Made by a program: the position numbers and the translations under genes. Of a DNA stretch of 64,000 nt, positions 55,701 through 63,526 are shown in pieces. The DNA is from Zygaena filipendulae (taxonomy: Eukaryota > Arthropoda > Insecta > Lepidoptera > Zygaenidae), in assembly GCA_907165275.2 (NCBI GenBank), contig OU015653.1, positions 5,424,001-5,488,000 on the forward strand, given 5' to 3'. Position 1 is the stretch's first letter. Every line of letters begins with the position of its first letter. The notes under the pieces are model-generated. The model worked only from the letters and a program-made list of their open reading frames with translations. It was not told the origin of the DNA and did no database searches.

Positions 55701-58700
55701 TTATATACCACAAAAATAGCAGGACGAAAACTCATATTATAAGAAAGCTCCTTATTATAAGTGAGGAAGTAGAACAGCAATAGGTTGGTGACCTGAGCTC
55801 TAAACTAAGCAAACTTGTATCATAGAGCCCAGGGACCTTCCACTCCAAAATAATATGTTACTAGATTTTTATCGGCAGAACGACTCTATACCGCATGACA
55901 TTTAAAGATTTCACATGCAATTTATAAAATGTATGAAGTTAATTATGAGATGTGCTATAAGGTTCACGTTACAGAAGAACTTTTAATACGTGTCGAGAAT
56001 TGGCAGCGTTACCACACATCCGGTGTTTGGCCAACTAGACTACAGTCTACACTCACGAAAGCCTCCTCTATATCTGTTGAACATGAGCAACACGACTTTA
56101 GCATTAATACAATATTGCTTTAACTCTCACGAGTCGTTTGCTACGTGTTATTAGTGACTAGCTGCGACCCGCGATTTCGCTCGCGTGCAACGCTTTTATA
56201 AAATAAACATTTTTCCCGACATCCGATTTAAATGAAACAAAGCCTATAATATTATGTAATTGCTCCAAGCTAAGCTTAATTTGCCTGTGCAAACCGCATG
56301 ATAATCAGTTCAGTAGTTCCAGAGGCATGAACAGACACGCGGATTCTACTCCTTTATTATAGTAATATAAATATAGATTTTCAGAACATTAGATTGACAT
56401 AAAAAACTATCTACTAAAATAATGTTTACGATAGCGGTACTTAATACTTCATAAAATCCTGTTGAGTAACATTTATTAATACACCTACATGACTACCTAC
56501 ACGTCAAGAGTTCATTATAATTTCCACCTCGGTATAAATTGAGCAGGCTTCCAATGAACTCGTACCTACTGACTGCTACTTGATAGGCAATAAATCGTTT
56601 ATTGTGTCGTAAATGATCGGCATCACCCTTAAGAGCGGGTGAACGCTACTCTTGAGTTTCTATTTTGAGTCGCTGGACCGACGCTGGTTCTGGTCTTTGA
56701 TTAACAGTTTTTTACTGCGACCAGTGCAACTCGTTATACTCCGCGCCACACTTTCCGTTCGTTCGATGTTGCGCGCGCTGAGCACTTGATTATCTTGCTC
56801 TATATTAATGCAGTGGTTGTTTTGCATTGTTTGCTGTTGAGTTTGATATAATTTCCTTTCGCTTTTTGTCATGATACCTTTTTATTTTTACTATTATTCA
56901 AGTACGAAACCAATAGAAAACCCAGCTGATTCTTTGTGTAAACGATTTGACTGTTTCATTTTTTTTGTTCGTTCAAGACAGGAATAGTTAAGTTTGCTCA
57001 AGATATTATACCTATTGCCTATTGTATATATCCAAATATGTAATGTGACTAATATATTAGTAGCACTCGTTAATTTCTGTTACGGAAAACAATAATTTAT
57101 TCAAAGAGTATCTACTTATACAAATATACACGCACGCACGCACGGCTCTACAACGCCATGGTCGTGGTCCCATATTCGGAGTGAGTGCTACTTGAGTAGG
57201 CAGTCAGTCGTCAGTTGTCAATGCTCGTCTCCAATTGCATCAATATTTGCATAAACTTTATTCTACATTCCAGCTATGCTTACCGAAAAAACAATTATTA
57301 GCTCCATCACGGAACAGACAATAACAGATAGAAGGGACATCAACTTTAGTTTAGTATGAAAACAGAGAAAACAGATGAAAACCAGTGTCGCCGGGTGATT
57401 TTCGCATACCAAATTATTAATCACGCACTAAAACATTAATTATAACGTAAAGAAATGTATTAAATGCTTTATGGTTATATTTTACTTAGTCACTGTTTTC
57501 AAAATTCACAGTTTTGGGAACATGGTGGTAAATATACTTGGGATGGCAGCAAAAGAAGTTTTGGACAAGTCAGAGCGTTTGCTCTAACTTCCATTGCAAC
57601 GGTAATAGCGCGCCTGCCCCGCCTACATGTCCTCTCTAGTTAATTTGTATGCTCTGTGAGCGCCATGATGCACAAAAGAAATTTGAGATCATCAGTTGAT
57701 TACGATTAGAACTTTTATTAGTAAAATAATTTTGTAACATTATTTGAACACAAATTCTCCTAGGTAGAATAAATGGTAAAATAGTTAATTATATCTACTA
57801 ATTAAATTGTATTTCAGTTTTTATTTTATTATTCATAACTAGCTGTGCCCCGCGGTTTCACCCGCGCGAAAGGTTTTTATACCTACAACAACTTTTTTTC
57901 CTGACATTCGATTTCAATGAAACAAAGCCTATATGTAGCTCCAGGCTAAGCTTCATCCACCTGTGAAAATCGCATGACACTCTGTTGAGTAGATTCGGAG
58001 ATTATCGCGAACAGACAGACAGACAGAAAAGAAATTGAAAAACTTTTTTTTTGTGTTCGGTTACTCTTCTTTTATCACACCTCTCAATTTTAGGTAAAAA
58101 TATTCAATGTACAGAATCGAGGATTCTACTCTTTTATTATAATACTAGCGGTGCCCCGCGGTTTCACCTGCGGCAATTTCGGAGTTCCCGCGGGAATTCC
58201 GGGATAAAAAGTAACCTATGTAACAACGTGCATGCCAAATTTCATCCAAATCCGTTCAGCCGTTTTTGCGTGATTGAGTTAACGTATGCGAGGATAAGAG
58301 CTCGAAAGCGCATTTTCATCCGACTTGCTTCAAATTTATCGTCACTGCTCAGATCCTATGTGTCTTAGCGTTATGTTATATAGCATATAACCTGCCCAGG
58401 AGTATGGACTACAATCGTACCGAGTTTGGTTAAAATCCCTTCAGTAGTTTTTGACCCATGCGTGCACATACAAACAGACAGACAAAAAAATTACTGATTG
58501 CATTTTTGACATTTCACCATTCATCCTCCAATATTAATTTTGAATATATATTCAATGTACAGAATTGACCTCTCTACAGTTTAATTATAAGTATAGATAG
58601 ATAGATAAGATCATTACTGTGGTCATTCATTATACCTACATAGGTAGATGACAGGTTTTAGTTTACGTAACATCAATGGTTTTCTAAGTCGGTACGGTTA

Positions 58701-61700
58701 TTCAAAGTCTTTGCTGTCGTCGTGAATTATTTCTTACCAATCTCTTGAGAGCAAGCTACTAGTCGGTGTTAAACCGGCTTTATTATAAAATAGAGACTTG
58801 TATATTCAGTTCATACAATTTGTTTATTTAGGTAAGCACGGGGTATGAACATGAGATGGAATTAAAGATAGGCATTTGTGATAATCAAGTTGGCTGGTAA
58901 GATCAAAGGTATAATCAATTTATTTGTTCGTATTTTTTGTAGCTTAATTACCTTTGTAAACTCCAACTTTGTTGTTTTGAGTATAAAGGTCATAGCGGGG
59001 CACGCAGTTTAAAGTTCAGCTCAACGTATAAACTTTTAAAATATTTCTTTAGTTTTGAGTAAGTTATCTACATAATAATTATAACTGATACTTTCTCAAA
59101 TATATTGACAATAGAAAATATAGCTGTTTGTCTACTCTGTAATTTCCGCTGGAGATCAGCATCAATAGGTGTTATAATGTTATCATTAAAAATCTCCCAG
59201 TGACTAACCAGTTTTTGTTTATCTTCCTAAGTTCATATTTAACCATACGTAACAACATTCTTTAATATCATTGCAAGAATATTTATAAATAAACGGCATC
59301 GTTTGTAAATCTTACTTAATAAGTAGGTAGTTAGGTACTAGTAAGACCGACCTATGACATAATACATATAAAACAAAGTCCTCCGCCGCATCGGTCTGTC
59401 TGTCTGTCGGTCCGCGATAAACTCAATTAATACTACTTTCATGTGGTTTTCATCAATAGATAGAGTGATTCAAGAGAAAGGTTTATATGTATAGTTTATC
59501 TTAGAATTCCCTTGGGAACTCTGAAATTACCACGGGGGACAGCTAGTTAAATATAATACATGCTACAACTGTCACCGGATACTCTGTGGTGCATTGCAAT
59601 AAACACCACTTAATATTTATGATTCATGTCTCCACGAGTGACATAGCGAGGAGTAGAAACAACCCAAGTACCTGAGACGGATTATTTAATCTCCTGTCCT
59701 CTAACTATATAGGTACGTATTGTACAGACAGACAGTTTCAACTTGCCGTATCTCCTGTTACATTTATTACTCGGAAGCTACGCGGTAGGTACCTTAAAAT
59801 AACAAAAATTGCTTCGGATATAATTGCTCAACTGGATGCGTCCAATGTACCTGCGAGTATTTTTTTATTACGTTTCGCCATGCGCAGTTACACTTTTAAC
59901 GGAATTTATTTTAATTAAATAAAGTCCTCGAACAATATTGTTGAAATGTTTTTTGAAGGTTCTTCATTAATTGTTCACTACCCGTATAATTAATAAGTCC
60001 TGTGTCTGCTTTACGATTCTCGGGTGACGTCACTTGTCGCGACCTTGTCCAGGGATTTGCCTGCATACACCAGCGTATGTCATGGTCTGCTTCCACTGTT
60101 TATTGCTTTACACCTACGATGTGTTTTGTGTTATCGACGAATTGTTTGGTACGCAATGGGGATGTGGACTACTTTTGAAAATCAAAATTCTAATTAGTCC
60201 GTCAGTTAGAAAATAAAAAAACAATACATACGTATTTTTTGCTTTTTTAAATAAATTAAAATATACAGAGATAAAGCGCGTTAAAGTTTAGGGTGAGGGG
60301 GTCGTGACGTCACTAACCGCTAAAACCGCCATCTGTCAGAATAGTGACGTCACGCGAAATTTCAACCCAATATATCGCCGTTATTTTTTGATTACGTAAA
60401 AAAAGTAAAAATACGTGTCCAATATGTTTTAATAATCTACAAGACGGACTAAAAAATAAAAATTAGTCCACATGCCTATTCTGAACAATCTACCATAATT
60501 GTTAAGATTATCTTAGATGAACGACTTGAGGATTGATATTATTTATAAAACTTTTTGCTCATCGTTAATTGCTACTTAGTAATAGACTATACCTGCTGAA
60601 CCAAGTACTAATTAACTTTTTGGGATTTATATACGTGTTAATGAATTAACTGAAAACTAGAAAGTAGTTTGCTCAGAATCGACTAGCGAATCGATCGCAC
60701 TATGTTTTAATATAGGTTATATTTTTTCATTTTTACTAGCCCATGTCTAAATTATTTATAATACAATATTAGGCGCGTACGCCGCCCGCAGCAAAAAAAT
60801 TCGAACCGGTAGGCGCGGCCGTAGCGCTTGGAATTTCGTAGATAGGTCACCTCCAAACTAAGGTTGAATAACTTTTAAAGTATAAATTTTTTCGACATAA
60901 AATATATTTTAATCATATTATTGTTTATTTTTTTAAATGGGGTGTATCAGGTTTTTAGTTAATTCATTAACACGTTGTATTTATATCTAGTTTTAGGAAA
61001 TATACAATATTTCACAAAATAAACATTTAAATTCAACCCTATTTTTATTCTAATCTTTATCCTTAGTTCGATTTGGCAAATACATACACATTTACCCACC
61101 TGAATATATGGAATTATCGAGTGTAGGGTGATAACTGTTCACTTGATGAGCACAATCACTAGCTCACTGTATTGACACTGATGCTGGTTTTCATTTTACA
61201 TCGGTCGCGGCCGCGCCACTCATGTTCGCATTCGGAGTGAGGCGCGCGCGCCGCCGCCGCTCTCGTGTGGGCCGCTGCCCGCCGCCCGCCGCTGCCGTGC
61301 CAGCCATTCACTTGTCAGACTCTACCGACCAATCGTTATTAAATACTTAACGCTGACCACTCATCACTGTGACTACCGCTTTACGTAGCAGTTAGCTATG
61401 ATAATAAATAATAATGGATAATTATTGTTAGATAGATAGGTACGGTCGTTACCATAGTTGGATTTTTAAGTTGTTTTGAATTCTTGCGAGTTGCGTTAAG
61501 ATACTAATTTATCTGTAAAAAAACACTCTTTTTAATATTTCTCCAGCGCAAAGTTAGTTGCATTACATAACTAGTGTGACTAACTTGGTTTTTGTTAGTT
61601 CTTTGCAGAGTTTTATTTGTAAGTAGTGGGCGGGATGATTTCTAAAGTAGGCGTTATTCAATTTACAAGGTTACCTTAGTCATCGGTACTTTGTTGTTTT

Positions 61701-63526
61701 GTGCAGTCTACGTTGTAGGTACGTGTAAAAATGTAATGTAGACTGCAAAAAAAATTCATCACCTATACCTAATAAGGTCAAATTCTTCGAATGGTGGATT
61801 GTGAATGAAAAGAATAGGTAGGTAGGTACAGATAAAAAATACTGTCAAATACTTATAAATGACGTTTTGATTTGAAAAGCTCAAGCAACTAGTAATAACA
61901 AACAGATTTAGCAAAATGACTAGAACCAGAAACTATAGAAACATTAAATTTCGCACAAGGTTTTCTTTGATAATGGATATTACCTATCTATCAAGAAGAA
62001 TTTATAGAAATTCAACCCTTAGGGTTGAACATTCATTAGTTGAAGTCACAAAAATTCGTATTTGTGCTATTCTTTTTAAATAAAGAAACGAGTAGGTATT
62101 TAAGTTTTTTTTAAACAAAAAATTATTTTTCTAAAATGTTTAATTATATTAATTTTTGTATGAATGAGTGGTCCAATATTATGTCCAGGTGAACAATGTA
62201 GACGAGGTACTGGAGAGGCACAACGACTTCCTGGAGTCGTGCCTGGGCGACTGCATGCTGACCAGCCCGCAGTTGCTGAAGGGCGTCACCACGCTGTGTC
62301 TCGTCTGCGTGCAGTTCTGCAACTTCATCCAGGTAGTCCGAGCGCTAATTACTATCTCACGTGCACTATTTTTAATCGATTGGTCAGACATTTGTCCATA
62401 TTATCGCCCGATGAAAAGCGACGATATGGACTAAGGTATTACATGCCTGCCAATTAAATATGTACTTAATCACTCTAGTTTTGAAAAACTTTGAAAAAAC
62501 ACACTCCGGCAGGTCCCCTAGCGGTACGCATAATCAGAGAGGTAGCAAATCGCTTTGTGTGGGTAGGTGGGATATCAACCCTACAAGGATGGCAGCCCCC
62601 CGACGCCGATAGTTCGCAAGTTTGAAAGGAGACTACTACTAATTTAAACAGCTGTGCGCCCTCCGAAGTGCACCTGGTGCAGGTTTTATTTGGAGTAGAT
62701 GTCTTCTCTCTCTTTTAGACCTGACAAATATAATAAGTCATATTGTCCTATGACGACTCCTGTTAAGTTGACATTAATCAAGGCTTAGTCAAAAAATTAT
62801 AAACATAATAACTATAGGCATGTGCCAAACATTTAACCTCTAGATTCGTTCGCAATACGAGTATTATTTTCGAGACGAAACAGGAATAAAAACTGGGTCG
62901 AAAAAAGAATTTTTTATGTGGGACGAAACTGCGGGGCGAATCAGAAACAAATCGTAATACTTTGTAGTGGGATAGAAGCGATACTGAATCTGAGATGTGT
63001 TATGTTCTTGTAGTAGGTATCCATAAGATTAAAAAGCATCGGTGTATTTTTTATTACAAAAAGTAGGTACGTAATAGTTTATCGCATAGATCCCTCGCGA
63101 AGTTTAAGCTGACTTTTAGCTTCTTTTGGGCTTTCTTTGTTTTATCGCTTTTATACGTATGTGCAGTGAGCAATGAAAGTAGCTCACTTAATTTTAATTG
63201 CGGAAAAATAAGTAGCACACATAAATTAGGTACTGTATGTAAACTAACTATTTATTACAATAACTACTAGGTTTATTAAGATAGTATTCGGTGACTTTCG
63301 TTGCTGACTCTACGACTTGTGATGTTTTTACAACATGTTTTGCTGACAAAAAAATTCATGAGTCTACAGTATGGATGGATTGTTGGCACCTAATGTGTTT
63401 ATTTTGTATTTTCCTTTTACGCTACCAAATCACGTTAATTGGCAAAAGGAGATGCACAAGTACTTCGTGGACGCAGAGCTTAACAGTATGCTTGGATCTT
63501 CGTATGACAGTGCCGACTATAGCGAG
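34717..63526 (+). CDS. Grip84: Gamma-tubulin complex protein 2 (Grip84/TUBGCP2), 3'-incomplete in window
   Basis: Core subunit of the gamma-tubulin small complex, which nucleates microtubules at centrosomes and spindles. Exons: 34717-34754, 34836-35003, 35098-35242, 35325-35511, 35589-35884, 36872-37000, 40764-40934, 41023-41200, 41316-41604, 42293-42408, 44402-44573, 46449-46617, 62189-62332, 63449-63526. All are phase-consistent, 760 codons so far; human GCP2 is about 902 aa. The Spc97/98 N-terminal domain starts near residue 185 (IMIDELLYVFTGIPGNHI, LQKLWYFVLPTMHTM). Then come SAD/YWEKRYSVQRDRVP, KSVKNYFLMSQGDFIVQFMD, and the gamma-tubulin-binding part (VKWPVSLILNHKAIACYQMI, FRHLFYLKHVERRLC, FALRQRMLSCIQHLQYYM, GDCMLTSPQLLKG). 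This order and wording fit GCP2, not GCP3-6. Exon 14 (MHKYFVDAELNSMLG) is the least certain. Intron 12 (15.6 kb) contains painless on the other strand. Confidence 0.93.
35994..36260 (+). repeat. Retroposon tail in Grip84 intron 5
   Basis: CCCCCGATGCAAAAACAATG, GGGTATTATAAG, a GTGTGTCTGTGTGTG run, TCTGTGGCATCTTAGCTCCT and GAACCGATTTTGATGTGG form a familiar lepidopteran LINE/SINE tail. No coding content. Confidence 0.6.
37081..37373 (+). repeat. Two-unit tandem of the CCCGGAATTCCCGCGGGAAC repeat
   Basis: CTCTGGATCTACTGA...TGAGTGACATAGGGTACTTT...AATTCCCGCGGGAACTC occurs twice with about 120-bp spacing. It is the same unit as the larger array at 42840-44090. In Grip84 intron 6. Confidence 0.75.
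38328..38772. mobile_element. Fold-back element with ~200-bp arms
   Basis: The left arm holds TTTTCATGTAAAATGAT, GACGGGCACTGTCAAAAAGT, GAGCCAAGCTTATAACTC and CAGAATATGTGGCTTGGC. The right arm repeats them inverted and in reverse order (AAGTCACATATTCTGAC, GAGTTATAAGCTTGGCTC, TTTGACAGTGCCCGTC, ATCATTTTACATGAAAA). The central spacer is about 50 bp. Confidence 0.8.
38841..39473 (+). mobile_element. Intact 633-bp element with TAGGGTACTTGCATGAA termini
   Basis: Begins TAGGGTACTTGCATGAA and ends TTCATGCAAGTACCCTA, perfect 17-bp inverted repeats, with TA at both edges as a likely target duplication (Tc1/mariner-like). The interior holds GGAATGACGTCACTAG and GTGACCTCATG, and no coding region. Relatives lie at 1353-2579 (interrupted), 11745 (end only) and 14880-15010 (middle part). 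Confidence 0.8.
40105..40285 (+). repeat. CCCGCG-type repeat
   Basis: In Grip84 intron 6: GATACAGTTTCACCCGCGTT, GGAGTTTCCGCGGGAATTC, CTATGCCCTTCTCTGTATC and ATTTCATGATGATCTGTTGA. A smaller copy lies at 39905-39970. Confidence 0.65.
42695..42785 (+). repeat. CCCGCG-type repeat head
   Basis: ACTAGCTGTGCCCGCGGTTT then CACCCGCGTGAGTTTCGG; truncated. In Grip84 intron 10. Confidence 0.6.
42840..44090 (+). repeat. Minisatellite of about 7 units derived from a CCCGCG repeat
   Basis: A unit of about 115-145 bp is repeated head to tail: GTAATCTCTGGATCTACTGA, ACCGATTTTGAAAATTCTTT, CACTTATA, CTACAGTGATCCTGAGTGAC, ATAGGGTACTTTTTATCCCG, GAATTCCCGCGGGAACTCCG, and GAGTTTGTGAGATTGTAG. Unit starts fall near 42885, 43033, 43180, 43312, 43455, 43568 and 43950. 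Units vary in length and identity. A SINE splits the last interval. Fills most of Grip84 intron 10. Confidence 0.85.
43722..43948 (-). mobile_element. tRNA-derived SINE inserted in the minisatellite
   Basis: On the minus strand it starts GACGACCCGATTGGCGCAAT (A box TGGCGCAATGG), has a B box about 35 bases later (CCGGGTTCAATTC) and ends in an (ATT)n tail. It is a shorter version of 55372-55632, lacking about 40 bp after the head. GGTAATCT lies left of it and CTGGATCTAC resumes the satellite on the right. Confidence 0.8.
44869..45105 (+). mobile_element. 237-bp fold-back MITE, copy 4
   Basis: Same termini and length as copies 1-3, in Grip84 intron 11. Flanked by TAA on both sides, the clearest candidate target duplication in the family. 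Confidence 0.85.
45186..45440 (+). mobile_element. SINE with tRNA-like head
   Basis: ATGATAGCTCAGAGGTAGAC gives an A box (TAGCTCAGAGG) and GTTTTGGGTTCAAATCTCAA gives a B box about 40 bases later. A body follows with GGTCGCCGGTTGACTAGCTA. The acceptor stem does not pair, so this is not a working tRNA gene. Confidence 0.55.
46041..46425 (+). repeat. Two adjacent CCCGCG repeats
   Basis: Copies start at 46041 (ACTAGCTGTTCCCCGTGG) and 46228 (ACTAGCTGTGCCCCGCGG). Each continues with TACCCTATGTCCTTCTCTGT or a close variant and TTTCATGATGATTGG or TTTCATCCAAATCCG, and ends in TTATAATATTA. They end about 20 bp before Grip84 exon 12. Confidence 0.75.
46645..46945 (+). mobile_element. TGACGTCA-bearing MITE, copy 3
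   Basis: TTTTAGTCCGTCGTG to GACGGACTAATTAGAATTTT, with GTGACGTCACAACTCGG in the middle. It begins about 27 bp after the exon 12 donor of Grip84. Between it and the painless stop (46946-47484) I see nothing but AT-rich sequence. Confidence 0.75.
47485..50385 (-). CDS. pain: painless, TRPA-family cation channel
   Basis: Non-selective cation channel of sensory neurons; Drosophila painless is needed for heat, mechanical and chemical nociception. One exon encodes 966 aa from the chosen ATG (MTQDSYEMNTNRM); the fly protein is about 913. An acceptor (TTAATTACAG) ends at 50405, and the frame upstream of that ATG is intron, so a 5' untranslated exon is expected further right. Residues about 20-430 hold eight or so ankyrin-like repeats (KGNTPLLMAIKKI, FKGITPIYLASKHRL, DNTALHYAARNSDNE). 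Then come ECITTNRERPSDDNYEI, HPVITSFLYLKWQR, six membrane segments (S1 about 535-558, S2 575-592, S3 608-625, S4 635-655, S5 670-692, S6 753-777) and a pore motif FKTIVMLTGEFDAGSI before S6, then LFNLLNGLAVSDTQ. The tail ends in a short coiled coil. It lies antisense in Grip84 intron 12. Confidence 0.95.
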   Translation of the reverse strand: MTQDSYEMNTNRMSRGGSLFGTDPQIQLRSALLNNDFAKFKKLVGYGAADLEHVYGYPDYKTCLEIAITEKNKHEFIKLLLQHEVQVNSINETHVAAPIHLGVEYANVEAIRILLEDDRIDVNIKSKGNTPLLMAIKKITDLGDDADIISSYENIIELLLEFGCDVNTSDFKGITPIYLASKHRLEKVVQLFVNHARDKTDLDNYTDRSGKSARHYLKEAFPYLLEQFNTPIDDTETTQKYIDNLFLCLSRHDEDNFIRDLTKLKNKNEHRFAFSANNGMYTMLQLSTEKGFEKVVRTLLNFGADPNATCPGNSLRPIVIACQNGFCKILKMFIDTESTLFEPNNGESLLHCTVKGMRNSADSEKTDFKGCLDLLLRHPKLNININSPDIKDNTALHYAARNSDNETVLELLRNGACVGLRNQFNEPPLADINAKTFETYLDECITTNRERPSDDNYEINFKYNFLVYPNSCLENELCKEPLMNNSNNDKEFNKILAPETDALLYMTRNEELRPLLKHPVITSFLYLKWQRISSLFFANITFYSFFWLCLMVYIIWGYGVEKKQSEGIEVLNVITYVGVIIGLIILIIRELFQLLVSPLRYLQSVENLMEIALIFVTAAIVCYGSAPESTKQQLSAVAILLSSAELVLLIGQFPTLSTNIVMLKTVSWNFFKFLLWYCILIIAFALSFYTLFRKVEEDDQKVPNPNKTGNDGEDEEEDFFEDPGRSLFKTIVMLTGEFDAGSIKFSTFPVTSHLIFIVFVFMIPIVLFNLLNGLAVSDTQEIRADAELVGHITRVKLISYFESVVIGNVRSYVKPSKLWSCLPYSIQNLNLIKPKNFLLKPLAKRISLFPHFLPRYMIIVKPNRDNKVTIPDMEPLRKYGDYEDVENGGCCCVERCQSLRLDRKIVKNAKIIISKRVHLSQFNKLNSEYESRIGHLENTLKKAISILEAAERIGKTMQTLQSNPKY
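51437..51481 (+). other. Possible first coding exon of unknown gene
   Basis: ATG followed by 15 codons (MEVREEDTKILNSNT) running directly into a good donor (GTAAGT). I could not chain it in phase with the ORF at 53079, which needs a phase-1 partner. Weak. Confidence 0.15.
52700..52960. repeat. Retroposon tails
   Basis: 52700-52865 is a reverse copy of the repeat at 56155-56375 (GAATCCGTGGGTCTGTTC, GTAGGCTTTGTTTCATTTAA). From 52868, CCGGCCAAGTGCGAGTCTG begins a different common lepidopteran repeat whose other half (GATACAGCCTGGTGACAGAC, TTTGGGTGCGGAACCCTA) appears at 53860-53942. Confidence 0.6.
53079..53259 (+). other. Unidentified exon-like ORF (C-terminal, 59 full codons)
   Basis: A strong acceptor (TTTTTGTTTTCAG, ending 53078) opens directly into an ORF that starts NREYLIQPWVNHTIRNIYTL and ends KHVRKFVLTKEI before TAG at 53257-53259. 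The composition is protein-like (aromatic, charged, FPPLERERDKDQPFRSSDFE), with no obvious membrane or low-complexity segment. The acceptor needs a phase-1 upstream exon, which I could not find. The ORF lies between the two halves of a dispersed repeat, so it may be a captured gene fragment or a true exon of another nested gene. I do not recognise the family. Confidence 0.35.
53430..53590 (+). repeat. TCGCTACGCTCGTGATTCAA repeat block
   Basis: CTTTAGAATCACTCGCTACG with CTCGTGATTCAATCATT occurs twice (about 53448 and 53510), with degenerate neighbours (CAGGATTC, CGGGATTC) on both sides. GAATCACTCG and CGTGATTC are partial inverses, so each unit can fold. The 81-residue open frame here follows the repeat and is not supported as a gene. 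Confidence 0.6.
54328..54375. repeat. Perfect 21-bp-arm hairpin
   Basis: GGTTTAAACCCGGTGCTTGG plus G, the spacer TTTAAG, then the exact inverse ending CACCGGGTTTAAACC. Each arm itself includes GGTTTAAACC. No T-run or other copy is seen. Confidence 0.9.
55136..55683 (+). mobile_element. TGACGTCA-bearing MITE, copy 4, split by a SINE
   Basis: The left part carries CAGTCCGTCGTG, GACACGTATTTTTTCC and GGTGACGTCACAAAC. The right part resumes at TATACGTGTCTAATAAATTT and ends near CAACATCCC. The SINE at 55372-55632 lies between them. Confidence 0.75.
55372..55632 (-). mobile_element. Full-length tRNA-derived SINE
   Basis: Minus strand: head GACGACCCGATTGGCGCAAT, A box TGGCGCAATGG, B box CCGGGTTCGATTC about 35 bases later, body with TGTGTGATGAACGCAGGGTT and CCAGTCTGGGTGTG, then GATCAAGTAGATCTGTGTG and an (ATT)n tail. 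It has the order of a polymerase III SINE and is longer than the copy at 43722. Inserted in a MITE. Confidence 0.8.
56155..56375 (+). repeat. Dispersed retroposon tail (CGACCCGCG type)
   Basis: ACTAGCTGCGACCCGCGATT, CGCTCGCGTGCAACGC, GAAACAAAGCCTATAAT and CGCGGATTCTACTCCTTTAT. A reverse copy is at 52700-52865. Confidence 0.65.
56716..56809 (-). promoter_or_regulatory. Speculative painless promoter and 5' untranslated exon
   Basis: Minus strand: ATTAATATA (56801-56809), then about 25 bases later GCTCAGC, an initiator-like TCAG, then a GC-rich ~60-base stretch with GCGCGCAACATCGAACG and, at 56716, a donor (CGCA|GTAAAAA). This layout would suit a TATA/Inr promoter and a non-coding first exon spliced to the painless acceptor at 50405. 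Nothing else ties it to painless. Confidence 0.2.
57838..58300 (+). repeat. Two CCCGCG repeats in tandem
   Basis: Heads at 57838 (ACTAGCTGTGCCCCGCGG) and 58145 (ACTAGCGGTGCCCCGCGG). The first continues into a tail with CGAACAGACAGACAGACAG and TTACTCTTCTTTTATCACAC; the second has CGGAGTTCCCGCGGGAATTC and TCCGTTCAGCCGTTTTTGCG. The 105-residue frame across them is repeat-derived. Confidence 0.7.
60180..60482 (-). mobile_element. TGACGTCA-bearing MITE, copy 5
   Basis: Reverse-oriented copy: CAAAATTCTAATTAGTCCGT at the left, GTCGTGACGTCACTAACCG and AGTGACGTCACGCG in the middle, CAAGACGGACTAAAAA at the right. Confidence 0.75.
60631..60980 (-). mobile_element. ACAACGTGTTAAT-terminus MITE, second copy
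   Basis: Reverse-oriented relative of 10355-10692: ATACGTGTTAATGAATTAAC at the left and GTTAATTCATTAACACGTTG at the right. Shares AGAAAGTAGTTTGCTCAG, GCCGCCCGCAGC and GATAGGTCACCTCCAAAC with copy 1. Confidence 0.75.
61195..61310. promoter_or_regulatory. CpG-rich patch inside Grip84 intron 12
   Basis: About 115 bp of very high GC and CpG (GTCGCGGCCGCGCCACTC, GGCGCGCGCGCCGCCGCCGC, CCCGCCGCCCGCCGC) in an otherwise AT-rich region, some 900 bp before Grip84 exon 13. It could be a promoter (on either strand), an enhancer or a GC-rich repeat. No TATA or coding signal was found. Confidence 0.3.

Larger units (their letters stand above)
50405..62188. other. Right part of Grip84 intron 12 (upstream of painless)
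   Basis: 11.8 kb without a confirmed gene. Contents seen: a retroposon tail near 50640-50830, repeats at 52700-52960, an unexplained ORF at 53079-53259 with a TCGCTACGCTCGTGATTC repeat after it, a perfect hairpin at 54328, a MITE plus SINE at 55136-55683, CCCGCG tails at 56155-56375 and 57838-58300, a candidate painless promoter near 56.7-56.8 kb, two MITEs at 60180-60980 and a CpG-rich patch at 61195-61310. 51.5-52.2, 54.4-55.0 and 61.4-62.1 kb look plain. Confidence 0.6.

Noticed and set aside
55929..56123. 64-residue + ORF in Grip84 intron 12
   Set aside because: No acceptor or donor fits and no recognisable features; kept out as chance.
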